Assembly: GCA_964575675.1 (NCBI GenBank)
Contig: CAZNRY010000140.1
Span: 1-10,869 of the forward strand
Reading direction: 5' to 3'
Length of the DNA: 10,869 nt
Origin: CAZNRY01 sp964575675
GTDB lineage: Bacteria; Eisenbacteria; RBG-16-71-46; CAIMUX01; VGJL01
Position 1 is the first letter of the stretch. Each line of letters begins with the position of its first letter. Below, piece by piece: positions 1 through 6,862 of this stretch. A model generated the notes under the pieces. It did no database searches, had not been told where the DNA came from, and saw only the letters and a program-made list of their open reading frames with translations. The position numbers were made by a program, and so were the translations under genes.

Positions 1-223
1 CACCTCGTCCGGGGCGCACCTGCGCGAGATCAAGGAGGTCCTCTGGCGCTGGATGATCAAGGACACGATCAAGCGCAAGAAGCCGACGTTCAGCGAGAGC
101 GCCTACGGCTACCGGACCTTCAGCGAGCTGCTGGAGGACGCGGCGAGGCACGGCGTCGTCGAGATCACCCGGGACATGCGATCCGGCGGCACCTATGTGG
201 TCACCGAGGTCCGTTTCGGGTAG
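1..223 (+). CDS. OST-HTH/LOTUS-domain protein, C-terminal fragment
   Basis: This is the 3' end of a gene that begins before the window; the open frame has codons starting at base 2 and ends with TAG at 221-223, giving 73 visible residues. The fragment holds the motif pattern of an OST-HTH (LOTUS) domain: a basic helix, then a Pro-Thr-Phe stretch, Tyr-Gly-Tyr-Arg-Thr-Phe-Ser-Glu-Leu-Leu, and a final hairpin with Gly-Val-Val-Glu-Ile. LOTUS domains are small winged-helix modules thought to bind RNA. In bacteria they usually sit at the C-terminus of proteins with an N-terminal NYN/PIN-like nuclease domain (LabA/DUF88 type). By analogy the missing part may be such a nuclease, but that is inference. 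The next gene starts 45 bp downstream. Confidence 0.72.
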   Translation, partial: TSSGAHLREIKEVLWRWMIKDTIKRKKPTFSESAYGYRTFSELLEDAARHGVVEITRDMRSGGTYVVTEVRFG

Positions 224-268
224 AATGGCCGAATGCAACCGGCCCACTGGGGTCGAGGGAGGGCTTAG

Positions 269-568
269 ATGCAACGAGGTTGGTTGATTCCCTTTTGGAT
301 CCTCTTTGCCGTCGGCGGATGCGCCGGCACCAAGCCATGCCTGGTGATTCCGGCCCAGATCGAGTTGGCAAGGGATGTTCGCGACGCCGCCCGCGTGACG
401 ATGGACGAGAAGAAGGGCGAGCTGGATCGATGGGCGCAGAACGTCGAGCAGAGCCGCACCAAGCTGGATCGCCTGACCGAAGAGCGGGATCAGCTGAAGA
501 AGGAGATCAGCGGCGGCTCAGCCGGAAGCCAGGAAACGCCGAAGAAGAAAGAGGAGACGAAGAAGTGA
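269..568 (+). CDS. small coiled-coil lipoprotein
   Basis: A 99-residue protein of no named family. The N-terminus is a lipoprotein signal peptide: a short Arg-containing n-region, a hydrophobic core from Trp5 to Val15, and a lipobox Val-Gly-Gly-Cys with the lipidated Cys at residue 18. After cleavage the mature protein is mostly charged, with a predicted coiled coil around residues 44-82 and a Lys/Glu-rich tail, so it is probably an extended periplasmic helix anchored to a membrane. The start is supported by a strong Shine-Dalgarno (GAGGGAGG at 255-262, 6 nt spacing). Its stop overlaps the start of the next lipoprotein by 4 bp, so the two are translationally coupled and may act together in the envelope. 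Function unknown. Confidence 0.8.
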   Translation: MQRGWLIPFWILFAVGGCAGTKPCLVIPAQIELARDVRDAARVTMDEKKGELDRWAQNVEQSRTKLDRLTEERDQLKKEISGGSAGSQETPKKKEETKK

Positions 569-1065
569 GACGATCCCTCATCTTGATCCTGTTGGCCGTC
601 GTGATGTTGGCCGGCTGCACGCAACATCCCCATCCCGGGAAGGTGGCGGACGTCAAGAACGGGCTTTTCTACACGACGGAGGAGATCCGGGGCCTCACCC
701 CGGCCGAGCGGAACGCCTACTGCGAGTCGCTCGACACGCAGATCCATGCCTTCAGGGCCGAGGCGACGCGGCTCCTGGCGTCGGCCGATTCCCTGTCAAA
801 GGGGGCCGACTCGCTGAAAACGCTGAACACGGCGCTCGTTTCTCAGATCCGGGATCTCGACAACGAGATCCGGCAGCTCCGGTTGGCGCGCCGGTCGGCA
901 ACGACCTATCTCGTCAAGGCGGGTGACACGCTCCAGTTGATCTCGACGGAGATCTACGGAAAACCGGACCAGTGGAAGCAGATCTACGACGCGAACAAGG
1001 ACCTCCTGAAGAGCGCGACCGAACCACTGAAGCCCGGGATCCGCCTGACGATTCCGGCGACGTAG
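565..1065 (+). CDS. LysM-domain lipoprotein
   Basis: A 166-residue lipoprotein starting at GTG 565, inside the TGA of the gene before it (GTGA overlap). The frame stays open upstream, but only this start puts a clean signal peptide at the N-terminus: Met-Arg-Arg, a long hydrophobic run, and lipobox Leu-Ala-Gly-Cys with Cys18. The Thr at +2 after the Cys fits outer-membrane sorting. Residues about 55-110 form a helical, probably coiled-coil linker. Residues about 113-164 are a LysM domain (Tyr-Leu-Val-Lys-Ala-Gly-Asp-Thr-Leu near its start, Lys-Pro-Gly-Ile-Arg-Leu-Thr-Ile-Pro at its end), which binds peptidoglycan glycan strands. The likely role is linking envelope and cell wall. No catalytic domain is visible. 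phoH follows after 1 nt. Confidence 0.88.
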   Translation: MRRSLILILLAVVMLAGCTQHPHPGKVADVKNGLFYTTEEIRGLTPAERNAYCESLDTQIHAFRAEATRLLASADSLSKGADSLKTLNTALVSQIRDLDNEIRQLRLARRSATTYLVKAGDTLQLISTEIYGKPDQWKQIYDANKDLLKSATEPLKPGIRLTIPAT

Positions 1066-1066
1066 G

Positions 1067-2050
1067 ATGGCCGAAGAGTACCAACAGACCCTGTCCCTTG
1101 AGGGACTCGATCCGCTTCACTTTCTCGGGCAGGCGGACGCGAATCTGCGCGCCATCGAGAATCGCTTTGGCGTCGCGGCCGTTCTGCGCAACGGCGGCTT
1201 GACCGTCCGCGGGGAACGGTCCGCCGTCGAGGGCGCTCTCGAGGTTCTTCGACTCCTCGCCGAGCGGGTGCGCGCGGGCAACGTGGTGGGCGAGGAAGAT
1301 CTCTCCTACATCTTCTCGATGCTCGAGGAAGGGGCGGCCGAGGCGGAGGGTGCAAGCCTTCCGGAGTCGGCCGTCGTTCTGTTCGGGGACAAGAAGGTCG
1401 TCCGCGTCCGCACCTTTGGACAGGCGCATTACGTCGAGGGGATGAGGACGAACGACATCGTCTTTGGAATCGGCCCGGCCGGGACGGGAAAGACGTACCT
1501 CGCCGTCGCGATGGCCGTCCGCCTGCTCCGCGAGAAGGTCGTCGACCGGATCGTGCTGGCTAGACCCGCCGTCGAGGCGGGCGAGAGTCTGGGCTTCCTC
1601 CCGGGGGACTTGCAGGAGAAGGTCGATCCGTACCTGCGCCCTCTCTATGACGCCCTCCACGAGATGGTGAGCTACGAGAGACTCCAGCGATTGATCCAGC
1701 TCGGGGTCGTCGAAATCGCCCCGCTGGCCTACATGCGCGGACGGACCCTCGCGCGGGCATTCGTGATTCTGGATGAGGCGCAGAACACCACGCTCGGACA
1801 GATGAAGATGTTCCTGACCCGCTTGGGGCCCGGGTCCAGGGCGGCGATCACGGGGGACATTACCCAGATCGACCTGCCCGACGCCGGGACCTCCGGGTTG
1901 ATCCTGATCCAGTCGATCCTCCAGGGATTGAACGGCGTGAAGTTCGTCTACTTCACCGACCGCGACGTGGTCCGCCACAAGCTGGTCCGGGACATCATCC
2001 TCGCATTCGACCGCCATCGGGCATCCCAGGACCTCAAGGCGCAACGATGA
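1067..2050 (+). CDS. phoH: PhoH family ATPase
   Basis: A 327-residue cytoplasmic P-loop ATPase of the PhoH/PhoL type, close to the usual family length. The N-terminal ~115 residues form the small KH-like lead-in found in this family. Walker A is Gly-Pro-Ala-Gly-Thr-Gly-Lys-Thr (136-143), Walker B Val-Ile-Leu-Asp-Glu-Ala-Gln-Asn (233-240), followed by Thr-Gly-Asp-Ile-Thr-Gln (262-267). PhoH proteins are linked to RNA metabolism and phosphate response; the biochemical role of the chromosomal form is still poorly defined. Its position just before a 7TM-HD gene and ybeY is the common conserved order and ties it to RNA processing. It starts 1 nt after the LysM gene and overlaps the next gene by 4 bp (ATGA). 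Confidence 0.96.
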   Translation: MAEEYQQTLSLEGLDPLHFLGQADANLRAIENRFGVAAVLRNGGLTVRGERSAVEGALEVLRLLAERVRAGNVVGEEDLSYIFSMLEEGAAEAEGASLPESAVVLFGDKKVVRVRTFGQAHYVEGMRTNDIVFGIGPAGTGKTYLAVAMAVRLLREKVVDRIVLARPAVEAGESLGFLPGDLQEKVDPYLRPLYDALHEMVSYERLQRLIQLGVVEIAPLAYMRGRTLARAFVILDEAQNTTLGQMKMFLTRLGPGSRAAITGDITQIDLPDAGTSGLILIQSILQGLNGVKFVYFTDRDVVRHKLVRDIILAFDRHRASQDLKAQR

Positions 2051-4272
2051 GCGGCGCGGCCCCGGCCGGCCTCGCGTCCTCCGTCCTGAAAGGCCTGGGC
2101 GAGAACCTCAGAAAGCGCCCCTGGTTGGCCCGGGCGCTGATCTCCGTCCCCGTTCTGGCCGCGGGGATCGCGCTCTTCCCGCCGGTCTTCGGGACCGGCC
2201 GCCTCCTGATCGGCGTGGGCCAGCGCGCACCGCGCACCGTCGTCGCCGAGTTCGAGTACCCGATCATGAAGGACGGGCCGGTCCTCGAATCGGAACGCGA
2301 CCTCGCGGCGGCGCGAAGCCCGCTGGCTTTCGCGCGCAACGACTCGGTCTCGTCGGCCGTCTTCAGGGATCTCGGCGAGTTCCGTTCGCTGATCGCACGC
2401 CTCCGCAAGGGGACGCATGAGAAGACGCGGGCCGCCCCGAAGATGGAGATGTCCCAAGATCTTCTCGTCTGGTTGATGCTCTCGAAGGAGCCGAGCCTGA
2501 TGCTCGACCAGGTCGAGTCGCTGCTTCAGGAAGCGCTCGAGCGCGGGTTGATCGACGGGGGTTCCGAGGGGCTTTTCTCGGGATCGGCCGGGGTGCAGAT
2601 CCAGGATGCGAATGGAGTCCGCCGGATTCCGCTGGATCAGATCCAGACGCCGGGCAGGCTCCAGGAGGCCGCACGCAACCGCGCGCTCTCGCGGCAGCTC
2701 GACGCGGCCCCGCTGCAGGAGCTCGTCGGACGCTTCTCCAGACCGAATCTGATTTACGACGCGCAGCAGACGGTTGAAATCCGGGCCGCGGCGCGCGACG
2801 AGGTCGATCCCGTTGCAGCGAGGGTCATGAGGGGCGAGCGGATCGTCGAGGCGCGGGAGAGAATCACGCCCGAGATCCAGCGCAAGCTCGCCAGCTACGA
2901 CCAGTGGCGCCGCAGACAGGAGGTCGGGACCCTCTGGGTGAGGATCGGCGGCTGGATCGGCCGTCTCCTCCTCCTCCTGGTCGCCGTCGGCGCTTTCGGC
3001 GCATACCTCCGCTTCCTGCGCCCCGATCTCTACAGGAGCCCGAATGATCTGACCCTCCTGTCGCTCACGGCGGCGATCGTGATGGGGCTCTCCGGGTTTC
3101 TTCTCCATGTCCTTGGGCTTCCACCCTTGATGGCGCCCGTCGCGGCCGCATCGATTCTGATCAGCATGCTCTTCGACGAGCGGCTCGCCCTGGTCGTGGT
3201 CCTCGGACTCACAGGCTTGGTCGGCCTGATCGCCGAGACCGGGGCGCCGGTCATGACGGTCCTCGGGGTCGGCGGCGTGATGGCCGTCTTCTGCGTGAGG
3301 GGATTGAGCCAACGCAAGCAGTTCTACCGTCTGGTTCTCTTCGTCCCCGCCGTCCATCTCGTGACCCTGATGGCGCTCGCGTTGGCGCAGGGGCAGCCGG
3401 TAACGGAGCTCGTGCGCGATGCGATCGCGGCCGCCCTGAACCCGGTCCTCGCGGCGGGGCTCGCGATTTTCGTGATCCCTCTGGCGGAGCACGGATTCCG
3501 GAAGTGCTCGGACATCACGCTTCTCGAACTGTCGGACTTGAACAGGCCGCTGATGCGCCGGCTCATGGTCGGGGCGCCGGGGACCTACCACCACAGTCTG
3601 ATGGTCGGGACGCTGGCCGAGACGGCGGCGCGGGTCTGCGGCGGCAACCCGCTGCTCGCGCGAGTGGTCGGCTATTACCACGACATCGGGAAGGTCGCGA
3701 AGCCCGACTACTTCATCGAGAACATCGCGGCAGGCAGAAAGAACCCCCACGACAAGCTGAGTCCCCCCATGAGCCGGCTGATCCTCGAGTCGCACGTCCG
3801 CGAGGGTGTGAGCCTTGCGATCAAGGAGAGACTTCCCCACATCGTCGTCGAGGGGATCCGCCAGCACCATGGCGTTTCGATGATGGTCTTTTTCTGGCAC
3901 AAGGCGCGCCGGCAAAACCCTGAGGCCCGGCCCGAGGACTTTCGCTATCCGGGTCCGCGGCCCCAGTACCGCGAGGCGGCGCTCGTCATGCTGGCCGATC
4001 AGATCGATGCCGCTGCGCGCGCCCTGGAGGATCCGACGCCGAGCCGGATCAAGGGGGTCGTGTTGAAGGTGCTCGAAACACGCCTTTCAGAAGGAGATCT
4101 GGACGACTGCGACCTGACCCTGAGCGATCTGGCGCGGATCCGCGACGCATTCGTGCCGATCCTCGCCGCGTTCTTCCACGCCCGAACCGCCTATCAGGCC
4201 CCCGAGGATGATGCGAGAAACCGCCCGCCCTCTCGCGATCGCGAATCGACAGCGAAGAGCGCGACCCCGTAG
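2047..4272 (+). CDS. pgpH: 7TM-HD family cyclic-di-AMP phosphodiesterase
   Basis: A 741-residue integral membrane protein of the YqfF/PgpH family, which hydrolyses the second messenger c-di-AMP to pApA. One membrane helix (about 24-45) is followed by an extracytoplasmic domain (about 46-295), seven membrane segments (about 299-485) and a cytoplasmic HD domain. The HD metal ligands are visible in family order: His515/516, His545-Asp546 (in Tyr-His-Asp-Ile-Gly-Lys), His583, His607-His608 and Asp651, so the enzyme looks active. The outer domain is thought to sense an unknown signal. The ATG at 2047 overlaps the phoH stop, and the 3' end overlaps ybeY by 65 bp. No c-di-AMP synthase gene lies in the window. 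The substrate call rests on the family, not on this sequence alone. Confidence 0.94.
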   Translation: MSGAAPAGLASSVLKGLGENLRKRPWLARALISVPVLAAGIALFPPVFGTGRLLIGVGQRAPRTVVAEFEYPIMKDGPVLESERDLAAARSPLAFARNDSVSSAVFRDLGEFRSLIARLRKGTHEKTRAAPKMEMSQDLLVWLMLSKEPSLMLDQVESLLQEALERGLIDGGSEGLFSGSAGVQIQDANGVRRIPLDQIQTPGRLQEAARNRALSRQLDAAPLQELVGRFSRPNLIYDAQQTVEIRAAARDEVDPVAARVMRGERIVEARERITPEIQRKLASYDQWRRRQEVGTLWVRIGGWIGRLLLLLVAVGAFGAYLRFLRPDLYRSPNDLTLLSLTAAIVMGLSGFLLHVLGLPPLMAPVAAASILISMLFDERLALVVVLGLTGLVGLIAETGAPVMTVLGVGGVMAVFCVRGLSQRKQFYRLVLFVPAVHLVTLMALALAQGQPVTELVRDAIAAALNPVLAAGLAIFVIPLAEHGFRKCSDITLLELSDLNRPLMRRLMVGAPGTYHHSLMVGTLAETAARVCGGNPLLARVVGYYHDIGKVAKPDYFIENIAAGRKNPHDKLSPPMSRLILESHVREGVSLAIKERLPHIVVEGIRQHHGVSMMVFFWHKARRQNPEARPEDFRYPGPRPQYREAALVMLADQIDAAARALEDPTPSRIKGVVLKVLETRLSEGDLDDCDLTLSDLARIRDAFVPILAAFFHARTAYQAPEDDARNRPPSRDRESTAKSATP

Positions 4273-4750
4273 GGGCGACATCCTCTCGCTGATCGACCGA
4301 ATCCTCGCCTCGGAGGGAGAGGGGGGAGGGCTCGAGATCGCGCTCGTTGGGGAAGGGACGATACGGGCTCTCCACCGCGATTGGCTCGACGACGATACCG
4401 TCACCGACGTGATCTCCTTTCCTCTCGGCAAGCCCCTTCCGGGGCCGGACGCGGCGGCGGTTCCGATCGGATCGGTGGCCGTCTGCGTTCCCGTATGCGA
4501 ACGCTCCGCCGAAGCACTCCGCGTTCCTCTTCACGACGAGATCGCCCGAATGCTGATCCACGGGACGCTCCACGTCCTGGGCTACGATCACGATACGGCG
4601 CCGAAGAGGCGTCAGATGCGCGCCCGCGAGCGACGGTATCTCGCGTGGTATCGGAAGCACCGTCTCGAGGTCGTCGAACCGCCTGCTCCTGGCGCGAGCG
4701 CCGGGCGACCGCGGACGAAGGCCCGGGGCGGATCTCGATCCTCCCGATGA
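4208..4750 (+). CDS. ybeY: endoribonuclease YbeY
   Basis: A 180-residue zinc-dependent endoribonuclease acting in 16S rRNA 3'-end maturation and ribosome quality control. The signature His-Gly-Thr-Leu-His-Val-Leu-Gly-Tyr-Asp-His spans 118-128 and supplies the three metal ligands His118, His122 and His128. Thr-Asp-Val-Ile-Ser-Phe-Pro (66-72) is the second conserved block. The start (ATG 4208 or the adjacent ATG 4211) lies 62-65 bp inside the pgpH gene; I keep it because the first residues (Leu-Ala-Ile-Ala-Asn-Arg-Gln) match the family's first strand. The usual Gly-Asp before the next strand is Gly88-Ser89 here. The last ~25 residues are Arg/Pro/Gly-rich and probably disordered. The next gene begins 7 nt after the stop. 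Confidence 0.94.
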   Translation: MMRETARPLAIANRQRRARPRRGDILSLIDRILASEGEGGGLEIALVGEGTIRALHRDWLDDDTVTDVISFPLGKPLPGPDAAAVPIGSVAVCVPVCERSAEALRVPLHDEIARMLIHGTLHVLGYDHDTAPKRRQMRARERRYLAWYRKHRLEVVEPPAPGASAGRPRTKARGGSRSSR

Positions 4751-4757
4751 GGAGACG

Positions 4758-5585
4758 ATGAGTTCCCCGTTGTCGGCGCTCCTCGCGCTTGCCGCGCTCC
4801 TTGGCGGCGTCCTCCTGGCCGTTCCGGGGCAAGGAATCGGCCGGAAGCGTCTGCGCGTGATGGTCCATCTGCTGTCGATCATCGGGTTCGCGGCGGTTGG
4901 ATCGGATCTCGCGCGGCGTGGGGATGTCTGGGCCGGCGTCGGGATCCTCGCCGCGGGGTTTCTCTGGACGGGGGGATTCTGGATCGCGTCGATTCGCCGT
5001 CGCCTGCGGCGCGGAATGCGCCCGCAGGGGCATTCGGCGGCCGACGGCCCGGCAGGTCGCGCGCTGCCTGCCGAGAGGCTGGCGAGGAGCGCGGCCGGGG
5101 ATCCCTCGGCCGAGGATCTTGCTCCGACAGAAGATCTCGACCCGCAGGAGAGAGAGATCCTCCGCCGCCTGCTCGCGATGGGGGAGCTTCGAGTGTCCGA
5201 GATCGCGACCCCGCGCGAGAGAATCGTCCATGCGGACTGCTCCGGCGGGACGGCCGAGGTCCTCGACCAGATGCAGCGCAGCCGCCACCCGCGGATCCCG
5301 GTTGTCGATGGCTCCGTCGACCGAATCGTGGGAATCCTCCATGCGAAGGACCTGGCGCCGTTCGTCCTGGAGGAGAAGAGGAGTCCCGCCCTGAAGGGCT
5401 TGATGCGGCGGCCGCTCTTCGTGTCGCATGACCGCACGGTCGCGAGCCTCCTCGAGCTGTTCCGATCGCAGCGGAGCCACATGGCGGTCGTGGTCGACGC
5501 CTACAGCAGAACGGTCGGGCTCATCACGCGTTCCGATCTCTTCAGGCACCTGTCGGGCGGGGGCGAAGGGGGGGGCGATGGATAG
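4758..5585 (+). CDS. membrane protein with CBS pair (CorC-like, lacking the C-terminal domain)
   Basis: A 275-residue protein with three hydrophobic segments (about 5-22, 35-50, 57-78), a low-complexity Ala/Arg linker, and a CBS-pair module at about 146-265. The lead-in Leu-Arg-Val-Ser-Glu-Ile-Ala-Thr-Pro-Arg is that of CorC/HlyC-type CBS pairs, which bind adenine nucleotides and regulate membrane transport or stability. The second CBS repeat is weaker than usual: the family's Asp-Glu-Tyr/Phe-Gly-Gly is Asp-Ala-Tyr-Ser-Arg here, and the protein stops in a Gly-rich tail with no CorC_HlyC domain. It is probably a diverged paralogue of the next gene. A good Shine-Dalgarno (GAGGAG near 4749-4754) supports the ATG. 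The 3' end overlaps the next gene by 8 bp. Confidence 0.85.
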   Translation: MSSPLSALLALAALLGGVLLAVPGQGIGRKRLRVMVHLLSIIGFAAVGSDLARRGDVWAGVGILAAGFLWTGGFWIASIRRRLRRGMRPQGHSAADGPAGRALPAERLARSAAGDPSAEDLAPTEDLDPQEREILRRLLAMGELRVSEIATPRERIVHADCSGGTAEVLDQMQRSRHPRIPVVDGSVDRIVGILHAKDLAPFVLEEKRSPALKGLMRRPLFVSHDRTVASLLELFRSQRSHMAVVVDAYSRTVGLITRSDLFRHLSGGGEGGGDG

Positions 5586-6684
5586 CCTCTTCTACGCCCT
5601 CGCCGCCGCAGGGCTTCTCGTCGTATTCGCGGCGTCGATCGTGGCGCGGGAACCGATCAGGCTTCCGCGTCGCGACAGGGGCGCGCACGAATCCGAGGCG
5701 GCGCGGATCTTCCACCGGGGGCTCGGGACCCACATCGCCGTGACGTTTGGGGCCTGCGCCGGCGTGATCGCATCTCCGGTGCTCGGCGGGCGGGGATTCG
5801 CCATCTTCGCGGCGGGTCTGCTTCTGTTCCGGCTGCTCGGTTTCGCGGTTGGGGGCCGCAACCATCGCCTCGTCCATGCGGTGCGTCCGCTCCTCGCGCC
5901 GATCGATGGGGCGGCGTTTCTCGTCGACTGGCTCCTCTCGCCGCTCCTGCGCCGCGCAGGCGGGCCGGAGCCTGCGACGACCGCCCAGAGCGCGGCCTAC
6001 GAGCACGTTCTGGACCTGACGCGCAGGACCGTCGAGCAGGTGATGATCCCCCGTAGCGAGGTGGTCTGGCTCAAGTCTGCCGCCGGGCGCGATGAGATCA
6101 TCGAGACGATCCGGCGCAGACCCCACTCCCGCTATCCCGTTTTCGAGGGGGATGCGGAGCAGCTGGCCGGGATGCTCGATCTCTTCGACCTGCTGGGATC
6201 CGTCCCGCCCGATTCCACGGCCGGGAGTCTCGCGCGGGCGGCCGTCGTCGTCCCGGAGACGATTGGGTGCGATGCGCTTCTCGACAAGATGCGCATCGAG
6301 CGTTTCGACACCGCGGTCGTGATCGACGAGTTCGGCGGCGTTGCGGGACTCGTGACCCTGGAAGATCTTCTCGAGGTGATCGTGGGCGAGCTCACGGGCG
6401 AGCACGAGACGGTTCCGGTGCGCGTGCGTCGGATGGAGGATGGATCGTCTCTCGTCGACGGGACGCTTAGACTCGACGAGTTCGAGAACCTCTTCGGCAT
6501 CGCCTTGCCCGAGGGGGACTACGAAACGCTCGCGGGACTCTTCCTCAGCCGGACGGCGCGGATCCCTGGACCGGGCGAGAGGGTCGAACTCAGCGGCGTG
6601 CGGATGGAGGTCGCCGAGGCGAACGAGCGGCGGATCCGGACGCTGCGGGTCGTGTTGACCGGGGGGCGGGAGGGCGCGGGCTAG
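5578..6684 (+). CDS. CorC/HlyC (TlyC-type) CBS-domain membrane protein
   Basis: A 368-residue hemolysin-family protein. An N-terminal hydrophobic region (about 3-22, 51-65, 73-93 and a weaker stretch near 105-122) precedes a CBS pair that begins Thr-Val-Glu-Gln-Val-Met-Ile-Pro-Arg (151-159) and ends with the family hallmark Ile-Asp-Glu-Phe-Gly-Gly-Val-Ala-Gly-Leu-Val-Thr-Leu-Glu-Asp (249-263). A CorC_HlyC domain (about 285-362) follows; in this family it is linked to Mg2+/Co2+ efflux, although the biochemical role is not settled. The frame is open upstream, but ATG 5578 gives the correct membrane start and overlaps the previous stop by 8 bp. The stop codon (6682-6684) lies inside the left arm of a large inverted repeat. 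It is the last gene of the operon. Confidence 0.93.
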   Translation: MDSLFYALAAAGLLVVFAASIVAREPIRLPRRDRGAHESEAARIFHRGLGTHIAVTFGACAGVIASPVLGGRGFAIFAAGLLLFRLLGFAVGGRNHRLVHAVRPLLAPIDGAAFLVDWLLSPLLRRAGGPEPATTAQSAAYEHVLDLTRRTVEQVMIPRSEVVWLKSAAGRDEIIETIRRRPHSRYPVFEGDAEQLAGMLDLFDLLGSVPPDSTAGSLARAAVVVPETIGCDALLDKMRIERFDTAVVIDEFGGVAGLVTLEDLLEVIVGELTGEHETVPVRVRRMEDGSSLVDGTLRLDEFENLFGIALPEGDYETLAGLFLSRTARIPGPGERVELSGVRMEVAEANERRIRTLRVVLTGGREGAG

Positions 6685-6815
6685 GAGCCTGTCCGAGTAA
6701 TGCCGATGAGCACCCACGGAATGGCATGTTCACCCTCTGGATGCCGGGTTCCATGAGGCAAAGAGGGTATTCCGTGGGCCTCCGGGGTATTGCTCGGACG
6801 GGCTCCTAGCCCGCG
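6675..6815. repeat. long imperfect palindrome, possible MITE-like element
   Basis: Two 30-nt arms, 6675-6704 and 6786-6815, are inverted complements at 27 of 30 positions. The three differences (T6690/G6800, T6698/G6792, G6702/T6788) all become G-U pairs in a plus-strand transcript. Inside, 6713-6722 pairs exactly with 6769-6778, 6732-6738 with 6762-6768, and 6742-6745 with 6757-6760, so the whole unit folds as one rod. CTAG occurs at 6681-6684 and 6806-6809; if these are a 4-bp target duplication, the element proper is 6685-6805 with ends GAGCCTGTCC and GGACGGGCTC. It has no coding capacity. It lies between two convergent genes and could also act as a 3' stem or terminator, but no T-run follows it. 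Family not recognised. Confidence 0.75.
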
Positions 6816-6854
6816 TTTGACTTCGGCTGAGAAGCGAGCCCGCGCGCCGCGAGG
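6815..6854 (+). repeat. 40-bp direct repeat, copy 1
   Basis: This 40-nt sequence, beginning GTTTGACTTCGG and ending CGCGCCGCGAGG, recurs without a mismatch at 9069-9108. Similarity stops sharply on both sides. Here it sits between the hairpin element and the 3' end of aroF, at a convergent gene junction. Unlike copy 2 it has no inverted partner to its right, because the aroF coding sequence begins 8 nt further on. It contains short self-complementary pieces (CTTC/GAAG, GGCT/AGCC) but no T-run. It is probably a dispersed genomic repeat family. Confidence 0.85.
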
Positions 6855-6862
6855 CGAGCCCC

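Noticed and set aside
227..244. GGCCG/CGGCC hairpin after the LOTUS gene as a terminator
   Set aside because: The stem is only 5 bp and no T-run follows, so it cannot be called an intrinsic terminator.
914..6717. Very long antisense open frames opposite phoH, pgpH, ybeY and the CBS genes (up to about 655 codons)
   Set aside because: They are mirror frames of real genes in high-GC DNA. The translations are rich in Arg, Asp, Glu and Gly with no domain motifs, and the plus-strand proteins are clear family members.
6675..6815. Calling the big hairpin an intrinsic terminator
   Set aside because: No T-run follows the stem on either strand, and the flanking CTAG and nested stems fit an inserted element better. 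A role in ending transcription is still possible.
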